Below are positions 37,801 to 43,708 of a stretch of 64,000 nt of DNA, one piece after another. A program made the translations under genes and the position numbers. Source of the stretch: a virus; the IMG/VR virus record IMGVR_UViG_3300022927_000011, positions 1-64,000 of that record; one strand, 5' to 3'. The notes under the pieces are model-generated. The model saw nothing but the letters and a program-made list of their open reading frames with translations, did not search any database and was not told where the DNA came from. The first letter of the stretch is position 1; every line of letters starts with the position of its first letter.

Positions 37801-38284
37801 TTCTTGCACACCAACCTGGCGCACGTAATCCTCTAAATGTTATCTGATACAAATAACACGCATTGCCCATAAGGAAGAAATCCGATGTAGGATTCTTCGG
37901 AAACACTCTAGTATTTCTAAGTTCGCCTTGTCCAGTAACAGTAACAAAATCTCTCAATGTTATTGGATTGTTTTCATAGTAGTCGCCTGGCGCAACAATA
38001 ATAGTTGAACCAATCGGAGCTACTTCTGATGCACGTTTTATACTAGCAAATGCGCCATTTTTATCTGCACTTCTACCATCATTGTCGTCATTTCCATCTT
38101 CAGTAACATAATATACGTTAGTAACCTTTGGACCAGTTGTATCACCTGTGGTGATCATGTTGGCATTTACACGAAACTCCTTGCCCTCGGCAAGGTTCAT
38201 TTCCATGTCGCCATCAGATGTGAGAATAAAGGTTTTATCCCCTATTTTTCTGCTATGTATCGACTGTCTTTTAATATAACTCAT
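28883..38284 (-). CDS. Giant fibre/virion structural protein with 12 CxRD repeats
   Basis: A 3133-residue protein. The first 370 residues look like a right-handed beta-helix (ENNPITLRDFVTVTGQGE and similar turns) preceded by GNDDNDGRSADKNG, as in pectate-lyase-type structural proteins. From about residue 450 to 2105 come 12 copies of a helical repeat, spaced about 150 residues, with the core Y-N/D-x-x-K-C-x-R-D-x-G-Y/L-I-I/V-D-A-x-x-Y-D-x-x-x-G-x-N. Two early copies are degenerate and lack the Cys. From about residue 2200 on, Thr/Gly/Asn-rich beta repeats (A-T-T-I-N-x-x-G-x-A-T-x-I) resemble those of the neighbouring fibre. It overlaps no other gene, its start lies right after the stop of the 110-residue gene, and there is a strong terminator downstream. 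It probably forms long tail or whisker fibres. I see no S74 domain. Confidence 0.82.
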   Translation of the reverse strand: MSYIKRQSIHSRKIGDKTFILTSDGDMEMNLAEGKEFRVNANMITTGDTTGPKVTNVYYVTEDGNDDNDGRSADKNGAFASIKRASEVAPIGSTIIVAPGDYYENNPITLRDFVTVTGQGELRNTRVFPKNPTSDFFLMGNACYLYQITFRGLRAPGWCARIRPGALVTTSPYVQNCTNMNGPWLNDGTEFIPFETVQIEGITPGAKPILLADNPNVPLEKQINPNGGGGGLLVDGDDYDPASLVFSFVADAFTQISQGGIGFHVTNFGYTQIVSCFSVFCSTGFLTTKGGYLSISNSVSDFGTNGVVADGYYPVAYTTATADEDYYSTVGSVTLSFAGTGYTSTPTVTISAPEALSGTTAVATAQVDLTTGELAAVSISDNGSGYKSVPTITFTGGGATLQATGTVNLRTNSTISISSLRDKPQTGSVIKFDGDDTFYYITSNTIAEQPFVYNQETCERDVRRIIDALTSDIVMGTYYQTTTAAQSYLRATSTKVILDQLAPTIYALEATRDEMKALTSNLAMKEELDQRFNIVTSTLAAGDSTGIPFVGDQIESSFNDLSSIDGEIIEAKNNILENRDFIIAELTAYINDQFTELSYNQAWFDEDMTVFLTALSYYVATGGDHVIVRQAKEFRSRTRFKNLYVSSFAYLRSLVLGYTEVNTDPTSVTRVNEAFDIIINVVDDGDSTGILPTYAESVGVTQNGIDAKDHLQANKDFIVAEFIAYLDTLDSTLTYTASEWEAYVENFVDALSYDILYGGNNATVQETTWFFKSVTWSNFTNTNQQAFEDSFARVRFIVQRIIRGLSVTKTSGNAETQDFTSGDATQIEATLLDGLVQIVESVIDAQSVAGLPTKSYPNTENEPAGQVNASNKLLSVISTIIADAIAYNLVNNPTLTYNEEKCKRDVGYMVDAVYRDAQLGTNQNSITAGLAYNRANVAYLNGEQKPATIIALREAKRLTVAAANGEAAFQNKVSDLFDNIFDIIEFNQLPSEGREYPEPGPAADALIDAHSQFVANKAFLTEEVIAYINANNFVYDQAKCERDTGLIISGAGYDALLGTNYNSVTNGLAYLRVNAGAVLSDQLTETLAAINFAKGEASTATASDATTQTAVGAAFDEVVDIVTNGIGFADTLTWTNPTGATTGQINAKDQMVANRAFLQKEAATFITNNYKDFTYNQEKCERDIGLIMDAVALDVALGTNYNSVTAGLAYQRASSADLQDDQLIQTSGALRELKKEIVKLGLSDTAEPRAESAMDEIIDILENGNISTDDAADALVFPTPGTLPSTNAVEAKDQLIANKAYIQEEIIRWITANYPLLSYDATKCRRDVGYIVDALCHDILYGGNSATQLAAQSYFVGVASQLGAGEAEATAAAYNRLGQVVGDIVIEAVVENSPGNVLVQDTSGTPASSTEVDDLSGLVQIIEDVITAGNIAGLPSVQLPSVTWSTSVLQQAYSTIKGNKDDVKESVIIWIANNFQNFTYDEAKCARDVGIMIEAVCYDAAIGTNFNQVTAGLAYQRANAAVAVGSQLLQTVKSIEYLRDTINTNETQLSGTFRSRVLAGFNEILDIINNGVVSTDASADTLTFPDSGLNANYPLAVTQLQANRDFLAKETSAYVTNNFPLLVFDAAKCERDTKYIIDAICYDIIYRGNLASKNAAESYFVGAASQLGAGQQAATVAAFNELANVASDVIQNITHGSTEQVGVTQNTSNPGADAGTAGEAQDLLQIVEDVVNNNNIDSIPADILTDITWTAAELQTDFADLNSVTKVEFYKTDVINFINKTFTRSFTFNSAKCERDTGYIVDALTYDILYGGNSATYQAAQAYYVGYVSQVVGQQPETAAALGWVNTLLGSILLDTLYDDPEQTGVVQDTTAGAATATEVTRADELLTIFQNVITDGVDNLPTVVYPDTTWATAGAQTAIASLEAAKDTIVANTITELQDNYDAFSYNQTSCRNDTGLIIDAVAYDLLYTGNIQTIIATNAYFLGAVAYIPESQRANTVAAYTHLQDVALKCIEGIGVTPTVGNPESQVLGGAYGTSIESSTAVGLIGIIKGAIENNTLVGVPGEVNPDFSWLPQTTRSAANALLAQKTNIQNGVITYIQDNIIGFEYGIEVCERDTGYIIDAVLYDTMYGGNKQSRRAAEAYYSGTILGAAKVGNVDQTLVSAYSYYKLGDLMRQVANNEVVTKSFGNAATQITTIPDADTTIGQSIELLVDRVALSIIQGYTTGWHEVGHNHELGSSIYNTERNVIVGATETIVETAINDLNATYGGSASIKVFPGIISVETTQQAYLYNVSTISTSGHAFEYVGAGVTYNALPFFGGTAVPEQEIIETSNGKVFAGGTVDQIGNFRVGNFFGVNALTGSITLNANEIDLKGLTSVGPFIRDGIPVGVELKEVSDNANLISSIGTQDFNTAPTQKAVSTYVENRYLNKLTGGTVEGDITLNGDFDVNGDVISTDTAGAFNLLNTSATTINAFGDATSIIMGAAEGTFTVNPDLLVQGSLTVNGDIVFTGDVSLNIPDESLQAYSISTEGSLDFISINTRTDEELITFGIRPGLLVENTTESTSTTTGSVVIDGGVGIAKSLNVGIDFTADGSVVLGSDRAVDTIDINGATDIDLPDNNTNVLRIHENVSDYIVIDTTDGSEVVEFGTTPNIIILNNDDATDNVTGAVQITGGLSAQRNIHAGVDITADRDIIADRDIQVNGTNIITDETGTFNVLNTNATRIDAFGAATNINIGAISGTLTINNEIVIIDSVTSLQLPVGDTAARPVEATGQVRFNTDTLVFEGYDGVAWGSLGGVKDVDQNTFIRPETSPGANNDELEFFTNGSQRAIIGNSYFNIDSSVITTFNNTTPSQTYQSGAVVVAGGVGIGEELHVQKYIGGNNSGVLQLTNLATDTVDIRANTLLAQDGLKLITNAPDSAADDIVYPMTFAHHSISGTPVAGSGTGIKFELETANDNFETSGQIDVIAQDITGLQEDFDMVFSTMIGGTSGVEKLRLSEDISTFTTDLAINNDVLSTNQTTFNLLNDTATTINFGGAATTISIGDATGTLTVNHDFHVTGTVSLTNDLAVAHGGTGVSTFTTDGILYGNADTDVQVTDAAGTSDTSESFQVLTVVGSGDNTPVWTDTIDGGAF
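31930..36930 (-). repeat. Twelve CxRD helical repeats
   Basis: Twelve protein repeats with the same core, recognisable in DNA by recurring blocks such as CATCTCTTTCACA. Copies share sequence with the three in the neighbouring fibre gene, suggesting exchange between the two genes. Confidence 0.82.
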
Positions 38285-38617
38285 TTACACTTCCAAATAA
38301 CTTAATGTTGCTGATAGATTTGTTGGCGCTGCTCCTATTAGCATAACTCTGTCTCCTGCTTCCAATATTAATCGTTCTGCCGAGAATGTAAACGTATCAG
38401 CTGCACCAATTTCTAAATCATTTAATATTAAGTTATCGGTTGTTTTGACTGCACCATTAGGAATAATATGAACATCAACTTTAGTATCATTACTACCTGT
38501 TCCGTCATTGAGACCTGTATTACATATTAGCAGAGTTGTTAATGCAAACTTCTTTTCTGCTGGTACAGTTAAAAGAGTTGTATCTGTTGTTAATATTGCT
38601 GCATTTACTATCGCCAT
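38285..38617 (-). CDS. Small structural protein (110 residues)
   Basis: A 110-residue, beta-rich protein: TTDTTLLTVPAEKKFALTTL near residue 9 and DTFTFSAERLILEAGDRVML near residue 70, ending LSATLSYLEV. Proteins of this type, with the A-E/x-K-x-F-A-x-T-x-L-x-x-C-N pattern, are common in marine T4-like phages next to fibre genes and appear to be virion proteins. That assignment rests on my memory of similar genes and on position. The start has an AAGGAAG ribosome site, and the giant gene begins immediately after its stop, so the two are translationally coupled. Confidence 0.65.
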   Translation of the reverse strand: MAIVNAAILTTDTTLLTVPAEKKFALTTLLICNTGLNDGTGSNDTKVDVHIIPNGAVKTTDNLILNDLEIGAADTFTFSAERLILEAGDRVMLIGAAPTNLSATLSYLEV

Positions 38618-38627
38618 TGTTTCTTCC

Positions 38628-39677
38628 TTAAAAAATAATACTATAAAGCAACGCTTTATTTCTGCTTACAAGTTCGTCTTCGGTACCGTCTGCGTTTATA
38701 AAATATAAACCAGTACCGCCGTCTCCAAGTGTTTTACTATATAAAGTACTACCTGCACTTGGTGGGCTTGCTGGCGTTACTTCTTCTGTAAAGTTTAACC
38801 AGCCATCAATTTGTACTCTTCCTGTTCCTGATCCTTTTAAGATTATATCACTATTAATACCCGAGGTAGTAACAATATTATCATCAAATCTTAAATCTTC
38901 AAACTCAACTCTAGATTGGAAAAACGTAGCAATAACACTTTGATCAACTGCTATTTCAACTCGACTAGTTCCGCCACCTGTTTCGGTATCGTATACCTGA
39001 ACACTTGTCGGATCTAATGTACCTGTTGTTATCTTATCCTGGAAGTTGTATGTAAAATATCCATTTACATAATCAAGCAATCCTCTAGTATTAACTAAAG
39101 CATCATCATTTACAGGGACACTAAGTCCGTCGGATTGCGAAGGATCTGGAGTAATATCACTTCCAGTATAAGGCCATATTTGTTTTTCGTAATCAGTAGT
39201 ACCAGTAACATCAACGACACCAGTTCCGCCGCCTATCAAATATAAGTTTTGATTTTCAGTGGAAATAATACTACTAGTATGAATGCCCGAAAGATTTCCA
39301 CTTTCTAGTTTGAAAATATACGCACCTTCATTAGCCGGTTGTGCGCCATTTCTTATGGTTTTTAATGTTTCATCATACAAAAATCTTGCATTAAACGCAT
39401 CTGGGCCACGATCAATGATAACACCAGAGGTTCTGCCGTTACCATCGCCAATGTCAGTGATCCCGCCGTCTCCGCCGGGATCGCCATTATTAATAGTGAT
39501 AGTTTTATCATCAACTATTAATTCTGCCGACCCAATACTAGTTTGATCGCCTAGTACATCTAAGTCGCCATTAATAGTAACCTTACCTGTTAACCCAACG
39601 TCAAGAACAATCTCTCCATCAGGATTTACAGATATGGTATACTTGTCAGTACCTATGCGATTAAAACGTTCAGCCAT
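38628..39677 (-). CDS. Fibre-associated structural protein (349 residues)
   Basis: A 349-residue protein starting MAERFNRIGTDKYTISV, followed by beta repeats: GKVTINGDLDVLGDQT, ELIVDDKTITINNGDPGGDGG and later DIILKGSGTGRVQIDGW. The GDLDVLGDQT turn also occurs in fibre and whisker-type proteins, where such repeats form trimeric beta structure. The C-terminal 40 residues (STLYSKTLGDGGTGLYFIN) look like a small folded cap. It is the second gene in the fibre unit after the 133-residue gene, separated by 10 bases. An attachment or fibre-linker role is inferred. Confidence 0.65.
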   Translation of the reverse strand: MAERFNRIGTDKYTISVNPDGEIVLDVGLTGKVTINGDLDVLGDQTSIGSAELIVDDKTITINNGDPGGDGGITDIGDGNGRTSGVIIDRGPDAFNARFLYDETLKTIRNGAQPANEGAYIFKLESGNLSGIHTSSIISTENQNLYLIGGGTGVVDVTGTTDYEKQIWPYTGSDITPDPSQSDGLSVPVNDDALVNTRGLLDYVNGYFTYNFQDKITTGTLDPTSVQVYDTETGGGTSRVEIAVDQSVIATFFQSRVEFEDLRFDDNIVTTSGINSDIILKGSGTGRVQIDGWLNFTEEVTPASPPSAGSTLYSKTLGDGGTGLYFINADGTEDELVSRNKALLYSIIF

Positions 39678-39687
39678 TTAAGTTTCC

Positions 39688-40089
39688 TTAAACTGCTGTT
39701 AATACAATGTAATCGTTTGTCGAATCGTTTTCTAATGCCCAAGTATATCTATTACCCGAGAAGTCAGTAGCAACACGTTTTGTGATTTTTGCAAGATTAA
39801 CTTCGGCGCCTGAGTTTGAATCTACACGGCCGAACATGCGCATTTCGCCTAATGCACTTGGTGTACCATTTTTAAGAACACAAGTTGTTGTACTTGTTGA
39901 ATCTTTAATGTTCGGCGAACCTACGTTTGCATCTTGTGTACAAACAAAAGTTTTTGCTCCACGCTGCTTAACTATAGCACCGTCTGTTCTTAACGATGCA
40001 TCGTAGAATTCTACTCTTACACCAGTGTTGCCATCAGCATCGCCGATAACATCAACACCGTTAATATCTTTTTTTAGTGGACGTCCCAT
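39688..40089 (-). CDS. Conserved virion-type protein (133 residues)
   Basis: A 133-residue protein with the start MGRPLKKDINGVDVIGDADG and a central GAIVKQRGAKTFVCTQD. The IVKQRG motif recurs in small, often multi-copy proteins of marine T4-like phages that are reported as structural or hypothetical; I cannot give a function. The ATG at 40089 has an AAGGAG ribosome site. It is the first gene of the fibre transcription unit, with a GATAAATA late promoter at 40176 and an 86-base leader that holds a CCAG/CTGG hairpin. Confidence 0.65.
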   Translation of the reverse strand: MGRPLKKDINGVDVIGDADGNTGVRVEFYDASLRTDGAIVKQRGAKTFVCTQDANVGSPNIKDSTSTTTCVLKNGTPSALGEMRMFGRVDSNSGAEVNLAKITKRVATDFSGNRYTWALENDSTNDYIVLTAV

Positions 40090-40175
40090 TTTGTTTCTCC
40101 TTATGACGTTCTAGGTCTACACAGATGGTATTCTGCGTAAGTCCAGTTTTTCTGGCTCTTTTATACCTACACAAG

Positions 40176-40183
40176 TATTTATC
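40176..40183 (-). promoter_or_regulatory. Late promoter of the fibre unit
   Basis: GATAAATAC on the minus strand, 30 bases beyond the terminator of the non-coding RNA and 86 bases before the ATG at 40089. Confidence 0.6.
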
Positions 40184-40213
40184 TAAAAGAATAAAATGGG
40201 TTATAATGTTCGT

Positions 40214-40245
40214 AAAAAAAGGCCTACCGCATCAGTGGGTAGACC
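40214..40245 (-). terminator. Terminator of the non-coding RNA
   Basis: Minus-strand stem GGTCTACC / GGTAGGCC (8 bp with one G-U pair), loop of nine bases, then seven T. A canonical intrinsic terminator with no protein-coding gene directly before it. Confidence 0.88.
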
Positions 40246-40465
40246 TTCTCTATAATATATGATAGGGAGGATTACATTCTACCTCCAACAACCTAGTAAG
40301 TATTTTATACATTCGGTTGCGCCTAGTATCAGATAGTTATATCCAAAATACGCATCTTCATGTCTCCATGCTCATACGCTGCCACTACAGCTACTAGCCA
40401 AGTTATCGTCCTTACGAAACAACATTTCCTTGCACTATCTAACTAAAGACCGTCGTCTTTGTTAT
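40214..40465 (-). ncRNA. Stand-alone structured small RNA, about 250 nt
   Basis: No convincing reading frame exists here. A sigma-70 promoter upstream and a strong terminator downstream define a transcript of about 250 bases. On the minus strand it can form several helices: AAAGAC/GTCTTT (40445-40460), a long-range 9-bp helix joining 40434-40442 to 40329-40337, an outer CAACC/GGTTG helix (40289-40293 with 40315-40319) around a small GTAT/ATAC hairpin, and GGAGG/CCTCC (40266-40286). The Shine-Dalgarno-like GGAGG is hidden in the last stem. It lies between the cold-shock-like gene and the fibre unit. I do not recognise an RNA family; a regulator of phage or host mRNA is one possibility. Confidence 0.7.
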
Positions 40466-40471
40466 GTAACT

Positions 40472-40499
40472 AATATAACATATAAAAAAAGAAAGTCAA
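40472..40499 (-). promoter_or_regulatory. Sigma-70 type promoter of the small RNA
   Basis: On the minus strand: TTGACT (40494-40499), a 16-base spacer with an A/T run, and an extended -10, TG-T-TATATT (40472-40477). The -35 overlaps the stop codon of the cold-shock-like gene. Confidence 0.72.
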
Positions 40500-40702
40500 C
40501 CAGTTTTTTCTATTTTTCTAAGATTTGATGCATATTTTTTTCCATTTGATAATATTTCGTCGTATTCAACTACATCACCTAATAATGCTTTAAAATCTTT
40601 TGTTTCAAAAAGAACATCGTACAATTCCGGACCCCATTCTTTAGGTCTTATTATACTATACTTTCTTTTTTTGTTGTATTTTATTATTTGTCCTATTGGC
40701 AT
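40496..40702 (-). CDS. Cold-shock-domain-like small protein
   Basis: A 68-residue protein whose pattern fits a CspA-type fold: GQIIKYNKKRKYSIIRP at the start in place of the usual G-x-V-K-W-F-x-x-x-K-G-Y-G-F-I-x-P, then YDVLFETKDF (the DVFVHFS position), GDVVEYDE (G-x-x-V-x-F) and ASNLRKIEK (A-x-N-V-x). The RNA-binding aromatic RNP1/RNP2 positions are only partly kept, so binding strength is uncertain. Start ATG at 40702 with GGAG nine bases upstream. It lies between the gp23 terminator and the small-RNA gene, and no promoter of its own is obvious. A role as an RNA chaperone is inferred. Confidence 0.5.
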   Translation of the reverse strand: MPIGQIIKYNKKRKYSIIRPKEWGPELYDVLFETKDFKALLGDVVEYDEILSNGKKYASNLRKIEKTG

Positions 40703-40733
40703 ATTATATTACTCCATGCAAATAGTTATCATA

Positions 40734-40759
40734 AAAATAGACCCCGTAGGGTCTATTTT
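40734..40759 (-). terminator. Terminator after gp23
   Basis: A perfect 11-bp stem AAAATAGACCC / GGGTCTATTTT with a CGTA loop, 20 bases after the gp23 stop. Symmetric, so it could work on either strand. Confidence 0.85.
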
Positions 40760-40779
40760 CGTTTTAGTTAAGTTTAAAC

Positions 40780-41949
40780 TTACGAGAAGCTTAGGTTGTT
40801 TGCAGTTACTTCTACTTTTTCCAAGTAGTCAGCTGCGTTACCTAGAGACGAAGCAGTGTTCGATAGCTCAACATATCCATAACGTGTCATGAACGAAACT
40901 GTTGGTTCGAATGTACTTGGATCTAGGACAACACCTGAAGACATAAGTGGGATGTATGGGCAATAGAATGCTGCTGCATCTGATTCACTTGTACCTTTGT
41001 AACCAACTAATACATCATCATCTGATGCATATGTGTTTACATAGATCTTCATTGCGTTGTTCAATGTACCAACCATTTTAGTGTTAGTTGGTGCTTCAAA
41101 AGTACCTTCAGTTGTACGTGCAAATGCTGAAGTTGTAGCACTTTGTAGAACTGTTAGGATTGCTGGTGATACAACTGCCCAGTTACCTGCGCCACGACGT
41201 GTACGCTGTGCGATGCGGTTAGCTGCACGGTTAACTAGTACTGCAAGTGCAGCATGTTCGTCACCAACAAAAGTTGCTGTACCACTAACTGCTGCTTGGT
41301 CAAATGTATCTGTACCTGTACCAGCTAGTGTGTTAAGAGATGCTAGGACCTCTTGGTCGATCTCAGCAGTAATCTCTTGAGCAAGTGCTGCCATGATTTC
41401 TGCTTCAACGTCGATGCCGTGCTGCGACTGTGCGTCTTGTGCGGCTTCGAATGTCCAACGTGCTGATAGCTTACGTGTTTTAGCTTCAACAGTTTGCTTT
41501 AAGATTTGAATTGACAAACGGTTACCCGCTGCGCCTTCAAGTGAAGCTGTTGGTGCTGGTGCATTTGTACCGTCACCTGAATATGCTTCAGCAATCTTAA
41601 ATGGACTTAGTGCTTCTTCACCAGCTATTGCACCGCTTGCGCCTGTGCCTACTGTGTCGCTATAGCGAACACGTAGCGTGTGAATCTGGCCAACTGGGCC
41701 AGTCATTGGTTGTACGCCTACAATCTCGTTTGCGATGACTGTTGGCATAACACGTCTGATCACTGGAAGGATCACACGGTTTAGTGTTGCGATGTTACCG
41801 GCAGATGTAGCACCCGCAGTTGCAGTTTCAGCCAAATACCTACGGGTATTTTCTAGGGTTGAAGCCATTACTGCTTTCTTATTGCCTTGAAGGCCTTCAA
41901 GAAGTGCTGACTTGGTATCATTCCAACGACTTTCTAGTAGTTCTGACAT
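40780..41949 (-). CDS. 23: Major capsid protein gp23
   Basis: A 389-residue T4-like capsid protein, shorter than T4 gp23 (521). Typical features are NTRRYLAETATAGATSAGNIA near residue 29, RVILPVIRRVMPTVIANEIVGVQPM near residue 58, LSARWTFEAAQDAQSQHGID near residue 156, and WAVVSPAILTVLQ in the second half. The ARWTFEAAQD block matches the region used for g23 diversity surveys. The chain probably begins with a short N-terminal peptide that gp21 removes during maturation. It has an AAGGAG ribosome site, follows gp22 by 13 bases, and is closed by a strong terminator. Confidence 0.95.
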   Translation of the reverse strand: MSELLESRWNDTKSALLEGLQGNKKAVMASTLENTRRYLAETATAGATSAGNIATLNRVILPVIRRVMPTVIANEIVGVQPMTGPVGQIHTLRVRYSDTVGTGASGAIAGEEALSPFKIAEAYSGDGTNAPAPTASLEGAAGNRLSIQILKQTVEAKTRKLSARWTFEAAQDAQSQHGIDVEAEIMAALAQEITAEIDQEVLASLNTLAGTGTDTFDQAAVSGTATFVGDEHAALAVLVNRAANRIAQRTRRGAGNWAVVSPAILTVLQSATTSAFARTTEGTFEAPTNTKMVGTLNNAMKIYVNTYASDDDVLVGYKGTSESDAAAFYCPYIPLMSSGVVLDPSTFEPTVSFMTRYGYVELSNTASSLGNAADYLEKVEVTANNLSFS

Positions 41950-41962
41950 TGGTATCTCCTTA

Positions 41963-43057
41963 TTATAATCCAGCTAGACGTTTAAGATCAACTACGTTTG
42001 AGTCGATTGCGTCTGCTTTGATGTCATTGTGTTGTGTTCGGTTGCCTGTTACTTCTTTTGCCTCTGATAGTACTGCCTTCTTCTTCGCTGGAGTATTACC
42101 GTCTATTACCGCCGGCAGGTATTTGTCAAACGATGCTCGTAAACGAGATGTTTGAACTGATTCCAGTAAGTCTGTCATAATGTCACGTTGGTCGTTGCTC
42201 AATGGCGAAACCAATGCATTAATAGTGTCTTTGCGGGTGTTTGATTCGTTAATCGATTTAACTTCGATTGACTTTGCTTCCGCAAGTTTGATCGCTTTAG
42301 CCGCTGCTTGACGTGCTTCTACAATTTGTTTGTTTTTTGTATCTACAACTTTAAGCAGTTTTGATGTTTCTGAACTTTCATTCAAATAACTGTGTTGATA
42401 TTCGTTAGCAAATGCTTCGAATAGCTTACGGCCAAAATCATTTTCACGTGCTTGATCAATATCTTCTTTTAGTGCCGAAATTTCTTTCTTAAGTCCTTTT
42501 GACACTGCTTCTGATACTAATGCTGCACTTTTCTTAATAAAGTCAGTTTTAACTTTATTAACATGTGCTTTGCCTTCACGTACTAAACGTACTTTTGTTT
42601 CGGCAAGATCTTTTTTATCTTCATAAAACTCTGCAAGTTCTTTTGCAAGTGATTCAACTACAAACTCTTCTAGAGCAACAAACTTGTCTTTTGTTACTTT
42701 TTGATCTGCGTGTAGTTCCTTGATTTCTTTTGCTAGTTGTTCACTAACAAATGATTTCATTAAATTGGCATTTTTACGCTGTGCAACTGCAAACTTAGCT
42801 TTTGCTTCTGCTAGTTGTTTGCGGTCATCGTGGAACTCTGCAATTTCTTCTGCTAGTTTTTCACTGAGCATAGCATCAATGGCTTCCACCATTGTTGTTT
42901 TGTCATGTGCATATTTTTTAGCAAATTCTTCGCGTAGTTCCGCAGTGGCTTGAAGTTTATTTTCTTCAACTTTAGCGTTCCATGCTTCCTCTAGTTCTGA
43001 ACGCACTTCTTCCGATAGTGCTGAGTTTTCGAAGAGTGATTTAAGTGAGTCTAACAT
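41963..43057 (-). CDS. 22: Prohead core scaffold gp22
   Basis: A 364-residue, almost wholly helical and highly charged protein (many E, K, A), as expected for the T4 gp22 scaffold, which is 269 residues in T4. Repeated K/E-rich helices such as AEEIAEFHDDRKQLAEAKAKF and KELAEFYEDKKDLAETKVRL suggest an elongated coiled coil built from three similar modules. It assembles inside the prohead and is later digested by gp21. A strong AGGAGAGGAG ribosome site precedes the ATG. It sits between gp21 and gp23, the standard T4 order. Confidence 0.9.
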   Translation of the reverse strand: MLDSLKSLFENSALSEEVRSELEEAWNAKVEENKLQATAELREEFAKKYAHDKTTMVEAIDAMLSEKLAEEIAEFHDDRKQLAEAKAKFAVAQRKNANLMKSFVSEQLAKEIKELHADQKVTKDKFVALEEFVVESLAKELAEFYEDKKDLAETKVRLVREGKAHVNKVKTDFIKKSAALVSEAVSKGLKKEISALKEDIDQARENDFGRKLFEAFANEYQHSYLNESSETSKLLKVVDTKNKQIVEARQAAAKAIKLAEAKSIEVKSINESNTRKDTINALVSPLSNDQRDIMTDLLESVQTSRLRASFDKYLPAVIDGNTPAKKKAVLSEAKEVTGNRTQHNDIKADAIDSNVVDLKRLAGL

Positions 43058-43074
43058 TTTATCTCCTCTCCTAG

Positions 43075-43698
43075 TTAGCGGAGTTTGCTTATTACATCTA
43101 ATAAGCTCTCTTTTAAATATTTTTGTGCCTGTTTATCGCCTTGTACTTCCCTAGATGTTAGGAACGCCTTATAACCGCCTCGGGTGTTCATAAGGTGTTC
43201 GTAAATTGGTGTTGGGTAGGCGCCCGGAGCACTTGGCTGGGCAACTACATCTACTGTTATAATCTCAAAATCGGAAACTTCGCCATTGCCACTTTCGCTG
43301 ACATTGCCGCTACCTCTCGATGAAACACCTAGTTTAACACCTGCTTCAAGCATTGTTTTAACTAGTTGTCCCATCGGAGTTGGTAGTATTTTTAGTTTAC
43401 CGTAACCGTTTGGGCCATCCATCCACATTTCTGTAATCATATGGCTTACACGGTCAATATTAATGTTAAGTCCTTCAGGATGATCTACTTCGCCTAGTAC
43501 TGAAAAACCATTGCTAATCTGCTCGTTGAGCGTGGTGACAGCCCTGCCAATTTCGTTAACGGGATATACACGTTGATTTGCGTTGCGTACTCCGCCTTGA
43601 ATGCAAATACCTTTCATAAAAAGATCTTTGCCTTCATTAGCAGACTCAACAATCACTTTAGCTTGGTCAAAACTCAAACTTTCACTTAGTAAATTCAT
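43075..43698 (-). CDS. 21: Prohead maturation protease gp21
   Basis: A 207-residue protein of the T4 gp21 (peptidase U9/S77 herpes-protease-like) type. The catalytic histidine is in the GEVDHPEG motif near residue 71 and the serine in GVSSRGSGN near residue 125, with EIITVDVVAQPSAPGA following, the conserved core strand. In T4 it is about 212 residues, so this is full length. It cleaves scaffold and capsid proteins during head maturation and then itself. Start ATG at 43698 with AAGGA upstream; it lies 10 bases after the acidic core protein. Confidence 0.93.
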   Translation of the reverse strand: MNLLSESLSFDQAKVIVESANEGKDLFMKGICIQGGVRNANQRVYPVNEIGRAVTTLNEQISNGFSVLGEVDHPEGLNINIDRVSHMITEMWMDGPNGYGKLKILPTPMGQLVKTMLEAGVKLGVSSRGSGNVSESGNGEVSDFEIITVDVVAQPSAPGAYPTPIYEHLMNTRGGYKAFLTSREVQGDKQAQKYLKESLLDVISKLR

Positions 43699-43708
43699 AC
43701 TTCAGTCC

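Noticed and set aside
40090-40175. Riboswitch in the fibre-unit leader
   Set aside because: Only a four-bp hairpin is visible and there is no recognisable aptamer core.
40300-40480. Short reading frames in the small-RNA region
   Set aside because: The longest run about 35 codons without a start codon near their 5' end or ribosome site and would disrupt none of the helices by chance; not supported.
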